64,000 nucleotides of DNA from CAZGXM01 sp964529795 (GCA_964529795.1 CAZGXM010000004.1:15456-79455), one strand, 5' to 3'; shown: positions 7,323-16,678, counted from the first letter of the stretch. Notes: a model not told the origin generated them from the letters alone. A program made the numbers and translations.

Positions 7323-8486
7323 TCAACCCGGCGTAACCGTCAAAACTTCGGTTTTGTCCAGGGATTCTTGTATCAATCCCTCGATATCAAGGACCGTTTC
7401 CGCCTTTTCCACCGGTCCCAGTTTCGGGCGGATTGCCGGGTGTTTCGGCACAAAGAGCGTACAGCAATCTTCGTATGGCTGGATAGAAATTCCATAGGTG
7501 TCAATTTTTTTGGCATAGTCCATGATTTCCAATTTGTCAAAGGTAATCAGCGGCCTCAACACGGGAATTTTTGTCACCTCACTGATCACACCCATGCTTT
7601 CCAATGTCTGGCTGGCGACCTGGCCGAGATTCTCCCCTGTTACCAGCGCCAACGCCTCTTCCTGTTCGGCAATGCGCTCGGCAATGCGGAACATCATCCG
7701 GCGCATAATGGTAACGTAAAATTCTTCCGGACAGTGCTTGCGAATCGCTTTTTGTATTTCGGTAAAATGATTGATATACAACTTGATCCAGCCGCCATAG
7801 GCGCTGATTTTACGGGTCAATTCAATTACTTTTACCTTGGAACGCTCGCTGGTAAAGGGAAAACTGTGAAAATGCAGGCCCGTTATTTCCAAGCCTCGCT
7901 TCATACCCAGCCAGCCGGCAACGGGACTGTCTATGCCGCCGGACAGGAGCAGTACCGCCTTACCGGTGGAACCCACCGGTAGGCCGCCGTGACAGGGAAT
8001 CTTGCCGGTATAGACGTAAGCCCCTTCCTGGCGCACTTCCAAGGTAACTGTCACATCCGGTTGGTGCACGTCCACCGACCAACCGGTGGTATTTTTCAAC
8101 AGGTACGCGCCCACTTCCCTGCTGATCTCCGGTGACTGCATGGGAAACTTTTTGTTTGACCGCTTTGTCTCCACTTTAAAGGTGCCTCCGGCACCGGCTT
8201 CATGCAACTGTTCCAGGGCGGCAGCTTTCATTGCCGCCAAATCCAGTGCTGTTACCGCGGCCACACTGACAGACACTATCCCAAAAACTTTCCGTACCCG
8301 CTCAATAACCTTCTGTACATCATCTTCAACGGGTATATACATCCGGCCGTAGGCAGTTTCAATCCGGTTTGATGCAAGGGCGCTTAAAGCGTTCTTGATA
8401 TTTTTCAGCAGTCGTCTTTCAAACTTTTTCCTGTTTTTTCCCTTCAAACTTATTTCCCCGTAGCGTATCAACAGCGTCTGTTTCAT
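7323..8486 (-). CDS. thiI: tRNA 4-thiouridine synthetase ThiI, 387 aa
   Basis: ATP-dependent sulfur transferase that makes s4U8 in tRNA and, in some bacteria, supplies sulfur for thiamine thiazole. It has an N-terminal ferredoxin-like region and THUMP domain (about 60-165), then the PP-loop SGGIDS at 182-187. The C-terminal rhodanese domain of the E. coli enzyme is absent, as in Bacillus. The short form normally receives sulfur from a dedicated NifS-like desulfurase, which is encoded directly upstream and overlaps by four bases. The ATG at 8486 fits the conserved MKQTLLIRYGEISLKGKN start. Confidence 0.95.
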   Translation of the reverse strand: MKQTLLIRYGEISLKGKNRKKFERRLLKNIKNALSALASNRIETAYGRMYIPVEDDVQKVIERVRKVFGIVSVSVAAVTALDLAAMKAAALEQLHEAGAGGTFKVETKRSNKKFPMQSPEISREVGAYLLKNTTGWSVDVHQPDVTVTLEVRQEGAYVYTGKIPCHGGLPVGSTGKAVLLLSGGIDSPVAGWLGMKRGLEITGLHFHSFPFTSERSKVKVIELTRKISAYGGWIKLYINHFTEIQKAIRKHCPEEFYVTIMRRMMFRIAERIAEQEEALALVTGENLGQVASQTLESMGVISEVTKIPVLRPLITFDKLEIMDYAKKIDTYGISIQPYEDCCTLFVPKHPAIRPKLGPVEKAETVLDIEGLIQESLDKTEVLTVTPG

Positions 8487-9649
8487 CTTAAGCCCCTCAA
8501 CTCCCTTAAATCTGCCGCGATTTCCCGTAACTTTACCAAAAATTGTTCTATTTCCTGGTCGGTATTTAAATAGGACATACTTATCCTGATAGCCCCGGTC
8601 AATGCCTCGCCTTTAAGGCCCATGCTTTTCAAAACATGGCTTGCTTCATCCCGCCGGGAATGACAGGCAGACCCAGTGGAGACATATATCCCTTCCGCTT
8701 CCAACGAATGCAGCAGTACCTCGCCCCGGTCAATGCCCTCGCACCAGATGTTCACAATATGCGGGGCGGCAGTTTCCATGTCCGCCGGCCCGTTAATGTG
8801 CACATCTCCCATTGCATTCAGCCCTGCAAGCAACTTTTGTTTCAGTTTGAATAAAGTGCGGTCCCCCGCCATCAGTTTCCTGCCGGCTATTGCTGCAGCC
8901 TTACCCAGCCCTACGATACCGGGCACATTTTCCGTTCCCGCTCTCAGGCACATTTCCTGCTCGCCGCCAACCAGCAGGGGTTTGACCTGTACGCCTTGGC
9001 GAATAAAAAGCGCACCCACCCCTTTCGGCCCGTGAATTTTATGGGCGCTGACAGACAAAAGGTCTATACCCGCCTCTTTCGGATGAAGGGGTAATTTCCC
9101 AAAACTCTGCACCCCGTCTACATGAAAGACTGCGTGAGGGGCATGGGAACGTATCACCCGGGACAATTCCCCGACGGGCTGAATGGTACCCACTTCGTTG
9201 TTCACAGACATGATGCTCACCAGGATTGTCTGCCGCGTCAGCATTTCTTTTAACCGCTCCGGGTTTACAAAACCCGCCCTGTCCACATCCAGGTATGAAA
9301 CCCGAAAACCCTCTTCCGAGAGCCTCCTGGTACTCTGCAATACCGAGGCATGCTCAATAGGTGTGGTAATAATATGCCTGCCCCGGCCCTTTCGCTGCTG
9401 CGCCGTTCCCCACAAGGCCCAGTTATTGGCCTCGGTGCCGCCGGAAGTAAAAAATATTTCCCCGGGGTCAACCTGCAGTACATCTGCCACCTGCCGCCGG
9501 GCGTTTTTCATCGCTTTTTCGCCTTCCAGACCCAGGTGGTGCAGCGATGACGGGTTGCCGTAAGTCTCCAGCATTATTTTTTTCATTTCTTCAACCACCG
9601 CCGGCAGGCACGCCGTGGTGGCACTGTTATCCAAGTAAATTTGCGGCAT
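8483..9649 (-). CDS. Cysteine desulfurase (NifS/NifZ-like), 388 aa
   Basis: PLP enzyme converting cysteine to alanine plus an enzyme persulfide. The PLP lysine is K204 (SAHKIHGPKG). The active-site cysteine is C329 in STGSACHSRR, on a short group-I loop. The ATG at 9649 is chosen because GAGGTG lies six bases upstream. The longer GTG reading overlaps that ribosome site. It is translationally coupled to thiI (4-bp overlap), so it is most likely the dedicated sulfur donor for ThiI, equivalent to B. subtilis NifZ. A general Fe-S cluster role cannot be excluded. Confidence 0.93.
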   Translation of the reverse strand: MPQIYLDNSATTACLPAVVEEMKKIMLETYGNPSSLHHLGLEGEKAMKNARRQVADVLQVDPGEIFFTSGGTEANNWALWGTAQQRKGRGRHIITTPIEHASVLQSTRRLSEEGFRVSYLDVDRAGFVNPERLKEMLTRQTILVSIMSVNNEVGTIQPVGELSRVIRSHAPHAVFHVDGVQSFGKLPLHPKEAGIDLLSVSAHKIHGPKGVGALFIRQGVQVKPLLVGGEQEMCLRAGTENVPGIVGLGKAAAIAGRKLMAGDRTLFKLKQKLLAGLNAMGDVHINGPADMETAAPHIVNIWCEGIDRGEVLLHSLEAEGIYVSTGSACHSRRDEASHVLKSMGLKGEALTGAIRISMSYLNTDQEIEQFLVKLREIAADLRELRGLR

Positions 9650-9796
9650 TTTTCTCACCTCAACTGCTACCTATTTTCCCCAAAATACAATATTGTTAAA
9701 TATTTTCCGCATCGTAACAAAAAATTCCTACAAAAAAAGTATTAATGTCTGACTTATTGGCAAAACTAGAGAGGTGATTTTGAAAAAGGAGTGAAT

Positions 9797-10648
9797 ATGG
9801 AAGCGATTACCATGAAACTTGCAAAAAATAAAATGCGTATTGCCTGTCTTCTGCTGGTAATGTTTGTCATGCAGATGCCAGGTGCGTCACTGCCGGCAAA
9901 GGCAGCTGAAAACTACTACATCGTACAAAAAGGCGATAACCTCTGGTCCATCGCCCAAAAACATTCCATGACCGTTACCAAATTGAAAGAAATTAACGGG
10001 CTGAAAAGCAACATTATCTACCCGCAGCAATGGCTGAAGCTCTTGCCCACCGGTAACAGCAATACCGTCTATATCGTCAAGCCCGGTGACAATCTCTGGA
10101 TTATCGGCAAAAAATTCAACGTCAGCCTGATGACGCTGAAACAATTAAATAATCTTTCAGGGAATATCATTTATCCCAACCAGCGTTTATTGCTGCCGGA
10201 TCACGGCAGTAACCATCCGGCTCCGGTCTTTCGCCAGCTGGAAAACAGTATTTTCCGGGAACAAAGCAATGATAATTACACCAGTATGGACCTGTATTGG
10301 CTGGCCAGGGCCATTGCCGCCGAGGCCCGGGGTGAACCCTTTGAAGGACAGGTGGCGGTAGGTGCGGTGATTTTAAACCGGGTGAAACACCCGCATTTCC
10401 CGGACACGGTTTACAAAGTTATTTTTCAAAAGTCCGGCGGGGTACACCAGTTCAGCCCGGTGCAAAACGGCTCGATTTACCGGGAACCTACCTCGGAAGC
10501 AGTTGAAGCAGCCAGGGCCGCACTGGCCGGTAAAGACCCCACAAACGGCGCCCTGTTTTTCTATAACCCGGAACTGACGTCGCGGTCCAACTGGATCCGT
10601 ACCCGGCCGGTGGCCAAGGTCATGCATAACCACGTATTTACTCTGTAG
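9797..10648 (+). CDS. LysM / cell-wall hydrolase (SleB-like), 283 aa
   Basis: An N-terminal hydrophobic stretch ending in AKAA is a signal peptide (residues about 12-35). Two LysM peptidoglycan-binding domains follow, each with YxVxxGDNLWxI (about 38-83 and 88-133), then a Hydrolase_2 domain (about 165-283; LARAIAAEARGEPFEGQVAVGAVILNR). This is the SleB/CwlJ lytic-transglycosylase-like fold used in spore-cortex lysis. The catalytic Glu is probably in IAAEARGE. The start at 9797 follows AAGGAGTGAAT; an upstream in-frame GTG overlaps that site. It acts outside the membrane, probably in spore cortex or wall turnover. The paralogous YpeB partner of SleB is not seen here. Confidence 0.92.
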   Translation: MEAITMKLAKNKMRIACLLLVMFVMQMPGASLPAKAAENYYIVQKGDNLWSIAQKHSMTVTKLKEINGLKSNIIYPQQWLKLLPTGNSNTVYIVKPGDNLWIIGKKFNVSLMTLKQLNNLSGNIIYPNQRLLLPDHGSNHPAPVFRQLENSIFREQSNDNYTSMDLYWLARAIAAEARGEPFEGQVAVGAVILNRVKHPHFPDTVYKVIFQKSGGVHQFSPVQNGSIYREPTSEAVEAARAALAGKDPTNGALFFYNPELTSRSNWIRTRPVAKVMHNHVFTL

Positions 10649-10676
10649 AAAAGAGCAGCGGCAGGCTGCTCTTTTC
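10647..10676. terminator. Bidirectional terminator
   Basis: Perfect 12-bp inverted repeat AGAAAAGAGCAG/CTGCTCTTTTCT (10647-10658 and 10665-10676) with A/T runs on both sides. It serves the convergent LysM hydrolase and histidine kinase genes. Confidence 0.85.
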
Positions 10677-12100
10677 TATGCCTCCAAGTCGTGCTGAACC
10701 GGCAGCCAAATAGTAAACGTGCTCCCTGCTCCCCAGGCGCTTTCCACGGTTATTTCTCCCGCATGCTCGTCAACAATCCACTTGGCAATGGACAAACCCA
10801 GGCCGCTACCACCCGGTCCCCTTGCCGTATCACCGCGATAAAACCGTTCAAAAATATGGGGCAAGTCCTCTTCTTTTATGCCCTGCCCGTTGTCCTTTAT
10901 CCAAATACCAACCCGTTCATCCTTTTTTGTGACCCCAAGACGGACCCACCCATCATCTGCAGTATACTTAAAGGCGTTGTCCAGCAAAATATATACCGCC
11001 CGCTTCAGGTAGTCCTTGTTGGCAAAAACATTTATGTCCTTTGCCTCGCCCAGGCCCCGGGCAGCAAAATCTTTCGTACCGCTTCGCCGCTGCGCTGTCC
11101 TGGCCACTTCAGCCAAAATCGGCTGTAAAGGTAAATTTTCCTTTTCCAACTGCAGGCCCACATCTGCACGCGCCAAGGCCAGCATGTCTTCCACCAAGCG
11201 CGTCATGCGCCGGGTTTCCTCCCGCATGTCCTCCAGTACTTCAACATCCGGTTTCTCACCGGCAGCAGCCATTTTCTGCAGCAGTTCCACGTTACCACCA
11301 ATGGTGGTTAAGGGACTTCGCAGTTCGTGGGAGGCATCTGCCACAAATCTTTTCTGTGCCGAGTAGGTATCTTCCAGCCTTCTGTAAGCCTGCTCCAGCC
11401 TGGCAAACATGGCATTGAGCGTAGCAACAAGCCGGCCGATTTCATCCCGGGGGCCCCGGTAGTCAATGCGCCGGCTTAAATGCCGGCCGCTATCTATTTC
11501 TGCTGCAGTTTTGCTTATTTTTTCAATCGGTCTCAAAGCAGCCCGGGCAAGTAACAAACCCACGGTTGCAGCTGCCGCAAGCGCAATTAAGATACTGATT
11601 ATCAACAGCACCCGCAGGCTGGATAAAGTTGCCTCCACCTGGGCCAATGAACGGCCCACCTGCATAATGCCGATAAAATTGTTCTCCACATACAGGGGCA
11701 GGTTGTACAAGCGAACCTTGCTGCCGGAAATGGCCAGAGTTTCAAAAAAACCGGCCTGCTGCCTGCGGGCAAGCGCCAAAGTCTCTTTTGACAAGGGGAG
11801 CACCCTGTTCCCCAAATTTCCGGAGCGAGCCTGTACACGCCCGCGGTTGTCCACAACCTGTAGAAAGGTATCCGGCGAAGCAAAGACATCCACATCGGGC
11901 AGTACCACTTCCTTTAACAGAAAGGGGTAATCCACAATCTTAATAGATGCCAGTACCTGTGTAGCTTTATTGTTCAATGCCCGGTCCGTCTCGCCAATCA
12001 TATACGCGGCCAGGAAATAGTACAGCAACAGGCCAAGGATTATCAATGTGCCACCAAATACCACAGTATACCATAAGGTCAGGCGAGCACGCAGCGACAT
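10676..12100 (-). CDS. Sensor histidine kinase, 474 aa
   Basis: Membrane sensor kinase. TM1 is at about 12-34, an extracytoplasmic sensor domain of about 130 residues follows, and TM2 is at about 163-185. The HAMP linker (about 186-240), HisKA (phospho-accepting H258 in DASHELRSP) and an HATPase domain complete it (N box LDNAFKYT, G1 KDNGQGI, G2 GGSGLGLS). It starts directly after the stop of the response regulator, so the two form a cognate pair. The layout is of the CusS/ArlS-like type. The signal is unknown. Confidence 0.92.
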   Translation of the reverse strand: MSLRARLTLWYTVVFGGTLIILGLLLYYFLAAYMIGETDRALNNKATQVLASIKIVDYPFLLKEVVLPDVDVFASPDTFLQVVDNRGRVQARSGNLGNRVLPLSKETLALARRQQAGFFETLAISGSKVRLYNLPLYVENNFIGIMQVGRSLAQVEATLSSLRVLLIISILIALAAAATVGLLLARAALRPIEKISKTAAEIDSGRHLSRRIDYRGPRDEIGRLVATLNAMFARLEQAYRRLEDTYSAQKRFVADASHELRSPLTTIGGNVELLQKMAAAGEKPDVEVLEDMREETRRMTRLVEDMLALARADVGLQLEKENLPLQPILAEVARTAQRRSGTKDFAARGLGEAKDINVFANKDYLKRAVYILLDNAFKYTADDGWVRLGVTKKDERVGIWIKDNGQGIKEEDLPHIFERFYRGDTARGPGGSGLGLSIAKWIVDEHAGEITVESAWGAGSTFTIWLPVQHDLEA

Positions 12101-12778
12101 CTAGCCATCCTCCTTTAAAACATACCCCATCCCGCGGATCGTGTGTATCAACCGTTTTTCACCGTTCTTCTCCAGTTTCTGCCGCAGCATGTTTACATAC
12201 ACTTCCAAAACGTTGGATTCGCCGCTGTAGTCAAAACCCCAAATACGTTCCATGATCTGTTCCTTGGTTAAAACCAGCCGCGGGTTTCTTAAAAACAGCT
12301 GCAACAGTTGATATTCCTTGGCTGTGAGCCGGATTTCCCGCCCGCCGCGGATCACTTCACGGGTACTATCATCCATGACCAAATCTGCAAAGGCAAGCTT
12401 ACTTTCCTGTGCCGGTTTTGCCCGGCGCAGTTGGGCCCGCACACGGGCCAGCAGTTCCTCCAGGGAAAAAGGCTTGACCAGGTAATCGTCTGCCCCGGCA
12501 TCCAAACCCCTTACCCGGTCGCTGACTTCATCCTTGGCAGTCAGCATGAGGACCGGCACAAAACTGGTTTTTCTCAACTGGCGGCAGACTTCAATGCCGT
12601 CCATACCGGGCATCATAATATCGAGAATAAGCAAATCGGGCTGTCTTTCCTCCGCCAACTGGAGCCCGGTAAGGCCATCATTGGCGACAAATACTTCATA
12701 GCCCTCAAAGGCAAGGCTGCGACGCAAAAAAGAAGTTATTTTTTTGTCATCATCAATGACCAGTATCGTGGACTGCAT
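12101..12778 (-). CDS. OmpR/PhoB-family response regulator, 225 aa
   Basis: The receiver domain (1-118) has the acidic pocket D10/D11, phospho-acceptor D53 and conserved K102 (VKPFS). The C-terminal winged-helix DNA-binding domain (about 128-224) ends IRGMGYVLK. The ATG at 12778 follows GAGGTGGGAGAC. A longer ORF upstream lacks a ribosome site. It pairs with the kinase gene immediately downstream. TTCCTGT direct repeats upstream of the gene (12841-12915) are possible binding sites, which would imply autoregulation; this is inferred. Confidence 0.94.
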   Translation of the reverse strand: MQSTILVIDDDKKITSFLRRSLAFEGYEVFVANDGLTGLQLAEERQPDLLILDIMMPGMDGIEVCRQLRKTSFVPVLMLTAKDEVSDRVRGLDAGADDYLVKPFSLEELLARVRAQLRRAKPAQESKLAFADLVMDDSTREVIRGGREIRLTAKEYQLLQLFLRNPRLVLTKEQIMERIWGFDYSGESNVLEVYVNMLRQKLEKNGEKRLIHTIRGMGYVLKEDG

Positions 12779-12840
12779 AAATGTCTCCCACCTCAGAGTA
12801 ATAGTAGCATAAAAAATTAACAGCGACAATGTCATCAGGT

Positions 12841-12915
12841 TTCCTGTGGATCTTTGTGGTGTTTTCCTGTCTGAAAACTTCTCCGCCAGGATGTGGCAAC
12901 CCTCTATTTTCCTGT
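12841..12915. repeat. Three TTCCTGT direct repeats upstream of the regulator gene
   Basis: TTCCTGT occurs at 12841-12847, 12864-12870 and 12909-12915, spaced 23 and 45 bases, about two and four helical turns. An inverted copy (CAGGAAAA) lies near 12979. OmpR-family regulators bind such direct repeats. The stretch 12779-13056 holds no other gene. Confidence 0.4.
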
Positions 12916-13056
12916 AATATCAACGGCTTTTGGTTATTTTTACCCTGCGTTTGTCCATTAATATCCCCGGAGTTTTTCAGGAAAACAGTAATAAATAAGC
13001 TTTAATTTGGCAACAATTTTATTGTGTTGATAAATATACAGAAAGGAGCGAGGTTT

Positions 13057-14385
13057 TTGCTGTCAAGTTTTATTCAACCCGAGAATACTGTGTTTGCTTT
13101 AATTTCCTTTGAAGGGCCAGATCGCTATTCTCTGGCAGGAGGATTGGGTGTGCGTATGGCTGAGTTGTCTCGAGCCCTTGCTGAAGCAGGATTTGAGACA
13201 CATTTGCTCTTTGTGGGAGACCCATCCCTGCCCGGCAGGGAAAGAAAAGTAGGAGGCAAGCTGACCCTACACCGCTGGTGCCAGTGGATCAGTCGTTACT
13301 ACCCGCAAGGGGTCTACCAGGGCGAAAATGAGAAATTGTACGATTTTGACGAGGGCGTGCCCGGATATGTGGCGGAGCAAATTGTACGGCCTGCTTTAAC
13401 TGAAAACAAGCTGGTCGTAATTATGGGTGAGGAATGGCATACTGCCAATACCTTGCCCAATCTCAGCGATTTGCTGCACCGGCAAGGCCTCAGGGATAGG
13501 GCCCTGATGCTCTGGAATGCCAATAATCCTATGGGCTTTGAAAAAGTTAACTGGGGCCGGCTGGGATATGTAACCACTATTACCACGGTCAGCAGGTTCA
13601 TGAAGCAGTATATGTGGCGCCTGGGTGTCAATCCCCTCGTTATTCCCAATGGGATACCCCGGCGAATTCTGGATAACCAAGCGGAAAATAATGCTAGAAT
13701 TCTCCGGGAAAAAATAGGCGGGGATTATCTGCTTTTTAAAATTGGCAGATGGGATCCCGATAAACGTTGGAATATGGCAGTAGAGGCCGTGGCCCGACTG
13801 AAGTCCATGGGGTTAAAACCTAAACTGTTGGTCCGGGGCGGGGTGGAGCCCTATGAGGGAGAAGTAATGCACAATGCTATCAGACTGGGTCTAAATGTGG
13901 CGGAAATTAAACCCCGTGACAGTAAGCTTGAAAATATGCTCGAGGAGATATGGCGTGCAGGTGATGCCGAAGTGCTAAACCTCAAGTTTTTTATACCAGA
14001 TAACCTGTTGGTTGTACTGTACCGGGCTGCCGATGCTGTCCTGGCAAACAGCGGCATGGAACCTTTTGGCTTGGTAGGGCTTGAGGCTATGGCTGCCGGG
14101 GCCGTTACCTTCACCGGCTCCACAGGAGAGGATTATGCCCGACCATTTAAAAATGCGGTGGTCTTGGATACAGATGACCCTGCTGAAATTACTACATACC
14201 TGACCTGCTTGACCACTGACCGGATTGAACAAATCAGAAAAAATGCCCGTCAGACTGCAGCCAATTTTACCTGGGACAAAGTAATTGACATATTATTGGC
14301 CAGGATAAACTTTGTGGCAAACACTTCTCTCGGGCCCGGGGTCATGGAAAATATCGGTAAAGGGGTTCGTCTTAGCTATGTCTAA
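13057..14385 (+). CDS. GT4-type glycosyltransferase, 442 aa
   Basis: GT-B fold glycosyltransferase related to glycogen/starch synthases and GT4 enzymes. The N-terminal half has the SLAGGLGVRMAELSRALAEAG segment, like the KxGGLGD nucleotide-sugar loop. The C-terminal half has the sugar-nucleotide motif E-P-F-G-L-V-x-L-E-A-M-A-A-G (the ExxxxxxxE pair) and a KIGRWDPDKRW linker. The start is a TTG with GGAG eight bases upstream. The far-upstream GTG reading has no ribosome site. It overlaps the GH57 gene by eight bases, so the two are co-translated and likely act on one glucan or glycoside. The donor sugar is unknown. Confidence 0.88.
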   Translation: MLSSFIQPENTVFALISFEGPDRYSLAGGLGVRMAELSRALAEAGFETHLLFVGDPSLPGRERKVGGKLTLHRWCQWISRYYPQGVYQGENEKLYDFDEGVPGYVAEQIVRPALTENKLVVIMGEEWHTANTLPNLSDLLHRQGLRDRALMLWNANNPMGFEKVNWGRLGYVTTITTVSRFMKQYMWRLGVNPLVIPNGIPRRILDNQAENNARILREKIGGDYLLFKIGRWDPDKRWNMAVEAVARLKSMGLKPKLLVRGGVEPYEGEVMHNAIRLGLNVAEIKPRDSKLENMLEEIWRAGDAEVLNLKFFIPDNLLVVLYRAADAVLANSGMEPFGLVGLEAMAAGAVTFTGSTGEDYARPFKNAVVLDTDDPAEITTYLTCLTTDRIEQIRKNARQTAANFTWDKVIDILLARINFVANTSLGPGVMENIGKGVRLSYV

Positions 14386-15646
14386 AAATATCATGGTTTA
14401 TACCGTGGTGCACCAGCCCCGCCGGCTGAAATTGCCTGCACAACCTATTCCTAAGGGAGCTGGTGTTGGCGACATTACTCGCTGCCTGTTTGATGATAAC
14501 ATGAATGAGAGATACTTTCATAAAGTGGCTGACAACTGTTACTATCCGGCCAGCAAGATGTTTCAAAACCTGGTGGAGAAGGGATTTAAGCTATCCATCG
14601 GTTTCTCCTATTCTTTTCTCAGGCAGGCACAGCTTTATGACACGGAATTGTTGGAAAGGTTCCGGCAGCTGGTACGCCATCCCAACGTGGAGCTTATCGG
14701 CGTTGACCCTTATCACAGTTTCGTCTTTTACTTGGATATCAACGCGTTTATCGCTGGCATGAGGCAAATGGCTACATTTTTGGAAAATACCTTTGGTAAG
14801 CGTCCCGTAGTTACGGATACTACCGAAATGTTTCTATCCAATGAAATATACTATGCTCTGGCAAAAGCTGGGTTTAAGGGAACTTTTATGGATGGCCGGC
14901 CCTGGGTAATGGGTTGGCGTGACCCGACATATCTTTACAAGTATGACGGCGGCCCCTTTCTGTTTACCCGCCATTACCAGCTAAGCGATGATGTGGGCTA
15001 CCGTTTTTCCAACCGCAATTGGCCCGGATACCCGTTATTTGCTGACACTTACGCGGACTGGTTGAGTTGGGCAGCTGGAGACCTGGTGTTTTTGGGATGG
15101 GATTTTGAAACCTTCGGTGAACACCATGGACGGGAAATAGGAATTTTTGATTTTATGAGACAGCTGGTGGGAGAAATACAAAAAAGGAATGGGAAATTTA
15201 TAACTCCCACTGAAGCAGTAAACAAATTTGGCAATAGAGCGCATTTTCTACCGTTGCCCCAGTTTTCCGTGACTTGGGCCGGTGAAGGTGGTACAGACTT
15301 TTTTTTGGGCAATTCAGTCCAGCAGAGCATATTCCAGTTAATGCATCATGCGTACCACAAAGCATTGTTAACCGGCAACTCAAAACTAATGGAACTGGCC
15401 TTGTGGCTTTCCCAGTCGGACAATCTTCACCTGGTGCAATGGTTTGAAAGGGCAGGGAATGAAGCGGAGGTATCGGCATATTTTACCCCGTCCGAGTGGT
15501 GGCGGTTAACTCCTAATGGTATTATTTGGGAGATGCAACAGGTTTACAAGAACTTCATCAATGCCCTGGACACGCACATTCCATTTAAAAATCCGGAAAT
15601 AACCCCGCCATACCGGTCAATACCTGATGATGTCTCGGTACGCTAA
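14378..15646 (+). CDS. Glycoside hydrolase family 57 protein, 422 aa
   Basis: GH57 enzymes are (beta/alpha)7-barrel retaining glucan hydrolases, transferases or branching enzymes. Visible motifs are HQPRR near residue 9, GVDPYHSF, TDTTEMF (the Glu is a candidate nucleophile) and WDFETFGEHHG (the Asp is a candidate acid/base, with the typical HH ending). There is no signal peptide, so it is cytoplasmic. The ATG at 14378 overlaps the GT4 stop. AAGGGG lies 12 bases upstream, so the start is moderately certain. Pairing with GT4 suggests synthesis and trimming of an intracellular alpha-glucan or compatible solute. The exact product is not predictable. Confidence 0.88.
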   Translation: MSKNIMVYTVVHQPRRLKLPAQPIPKGAGVGDITRCLFDDNMNERYFHKVADNCYYPASKMFQNLVEKGFKLSIGFSYSFLRQAQLYDTELLERFRQLVRHPNVELIGVDPYHSFVFYLDINAFIAGMRQMATFLENTFGKRPVVTDTTEMFLSNEIYYALAKAGFKGTFMDGRPWVMGWRDPTYLYKYDGGPFLFTRHYQLSDDVGYRFSNRNWPGYPLFADTYADWLSWAAGDLVFLGWDFETFGEHHGREIGIFDFMRQLVGEIQKRNGKFITPTEAVNKFGNRAHFLPLPQFSVTWAGEGGTDFFLGNSVQQSIFQLMHHAYHKALLTGNSKLMELALWLSQSDNLHLVQWFERAGNEAEVSAYFTPSEWWRLTPNGIIWEMQQVYKNFINALDTHIPFKNPEITPPYRSIPDDVSVR

Positions 15647-15649
15647 GGC

Positions 15650-15945
15650 AAATTACGTCGTAGGGATCCTGACTTTCTTTTAAAGCCACCACCTGTTGGT
15701 ACTTCCTGTCACCCAGCACCTTTTGGCGCATGGGATAGAAGCGTTCCTGCGCCATCCTTTTTGCGCCAATTCGCGGAAAGCAGGACGCCGTTGCACCCCT
15801 GGACAATTGCTGTTACTTGCTCATCCAACTTCTTGCTTTCGGGAAATACCACCAGTGCCAGCGGGTTATCCGGTATTTCCAGCTCTTTTTTAGCCCGGTT
15901 CTGGTTATAGACAAACTCCCGACTGGAAAAGGATATATATACCAC
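15650..15945 (-). pseudogene. Decayed gene with frameshifts
   Basis: Minus-strand reading from a GTG at 15945 gives MVYISFSSREFVYNQNR and continues to QGCNGVLLSA. It then loses its frame near 15775. Sensible coding resumes in other frames (FRELAQK, then MAQERFYPMRQKVLGDRKY and VVALKESQDPYDVICL) down to about 15655, where it runs antisense into the GH57 gene. There is no ribosome site. This pattern of at least one frameshift plus a missing 3' end indicates a degraded gene of unknown family. It follows the LysE gene on the same strand. Confidence 0.5.
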
Positions 15946-15963
15946 TATTCCGTGATGACACTT

Positions 15964-16572
15964 TTAAATTACCAGCCTTGCCAGTATGGCAAGACCAAAA
16001 AGCATAATTACAATCGCAGATATTCTATTTACCCAACGAATCAGCCGGTCACCCAGTTTATTCCGAAATAAACTATAAATACCGCTGGAAATATACCACC
16101 ATATGGCGGCACCGGCAAAAACTCCTGAAACCAGGTTTAATATTGAAAGAACGCTTGGTGCCTCCATTGTTAACCCCAGGCCCGCAAAAACTGCAGCATA
16201 GACAAGTACCAGCATGGGGTTGGCAGCAGTCAACACCAGTGTGGAAATATAATTTGTAACCAAACCCCGGTCATTACGCGGTGGTTCCCCTGCACAGGGC
16301 TGCGATAAATATATTTTCAGGGCCAAAAAACAGAGAAAAATGCCGCCAATTAGATAGAAAAGCTTTTCTTCCCGTATAATCAACTCCCCGACAACACTCA
16401 TCCCGGCAGCGGAAATCCCGGCATAGATGCTATCCACGGTAGCTGCTCCCAATCCGGATACAAAGCCACTTAGCCGGCCATGGGACAGGCTCCGTCTAAT
16501 GCAAAGAATGTGCACAGGGCCAACCGGCAACGAAACAACAAAACCGGTAACGGCCGCTTTTATAAAAACCAT
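15964..16572 (-). CDS. LysE-family exporter, 202 aa
   Basis: Integral membrane protein with about six hydrophobic helices, typical LysE/RhtB size and the N-terminal GFVVSLPVGPVHILCIRRSLSHGR segment of the family. LysE/RhtB proteins export amino acids or small zwitterions by proton exchange. The substrate cannot be told here. The ATG at 16572 follows GGGGAG. An upstream GTG at 16599 would add nine residues without hydrophobic character. It is a single gene followed by decayed DNA. Confidence 0.85.
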   Translation of the reverse strand: MVFIKAAVTGFVVSLPVGPVHILCIRRSLSHGRLSGFVSGLGAATVDSIYAGISAAGMSVVGELIIREEKLFYLIGGIFLCFLALKIYLSQPCAGEPPRNDRGLVTNYISTLVLTAANPMLVLVYAAVFAGLGLTMEAPSVLSILNLVSGVFAGAAIWWYISSGIYSLFRNKLGDRLIRWVNRISAIVIMLFGLAILARLVI

Positions 16573-16678
16573 CAGCTCCAGCTCCCCGCTGTTATCCACC
16601 TTACTACCATTATAATGAAATTTTGTCGCTTGAGAAGTAACCTAAAGCTTGATTTCAATAAAATACGCCCGCTTTTGC

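Noticed and set aside
7368..7982. 204-codon plus-strand ORF
   Set aside because: Shadow of thiI, whose PP-loop and THUMP motifs are on the minus strand.
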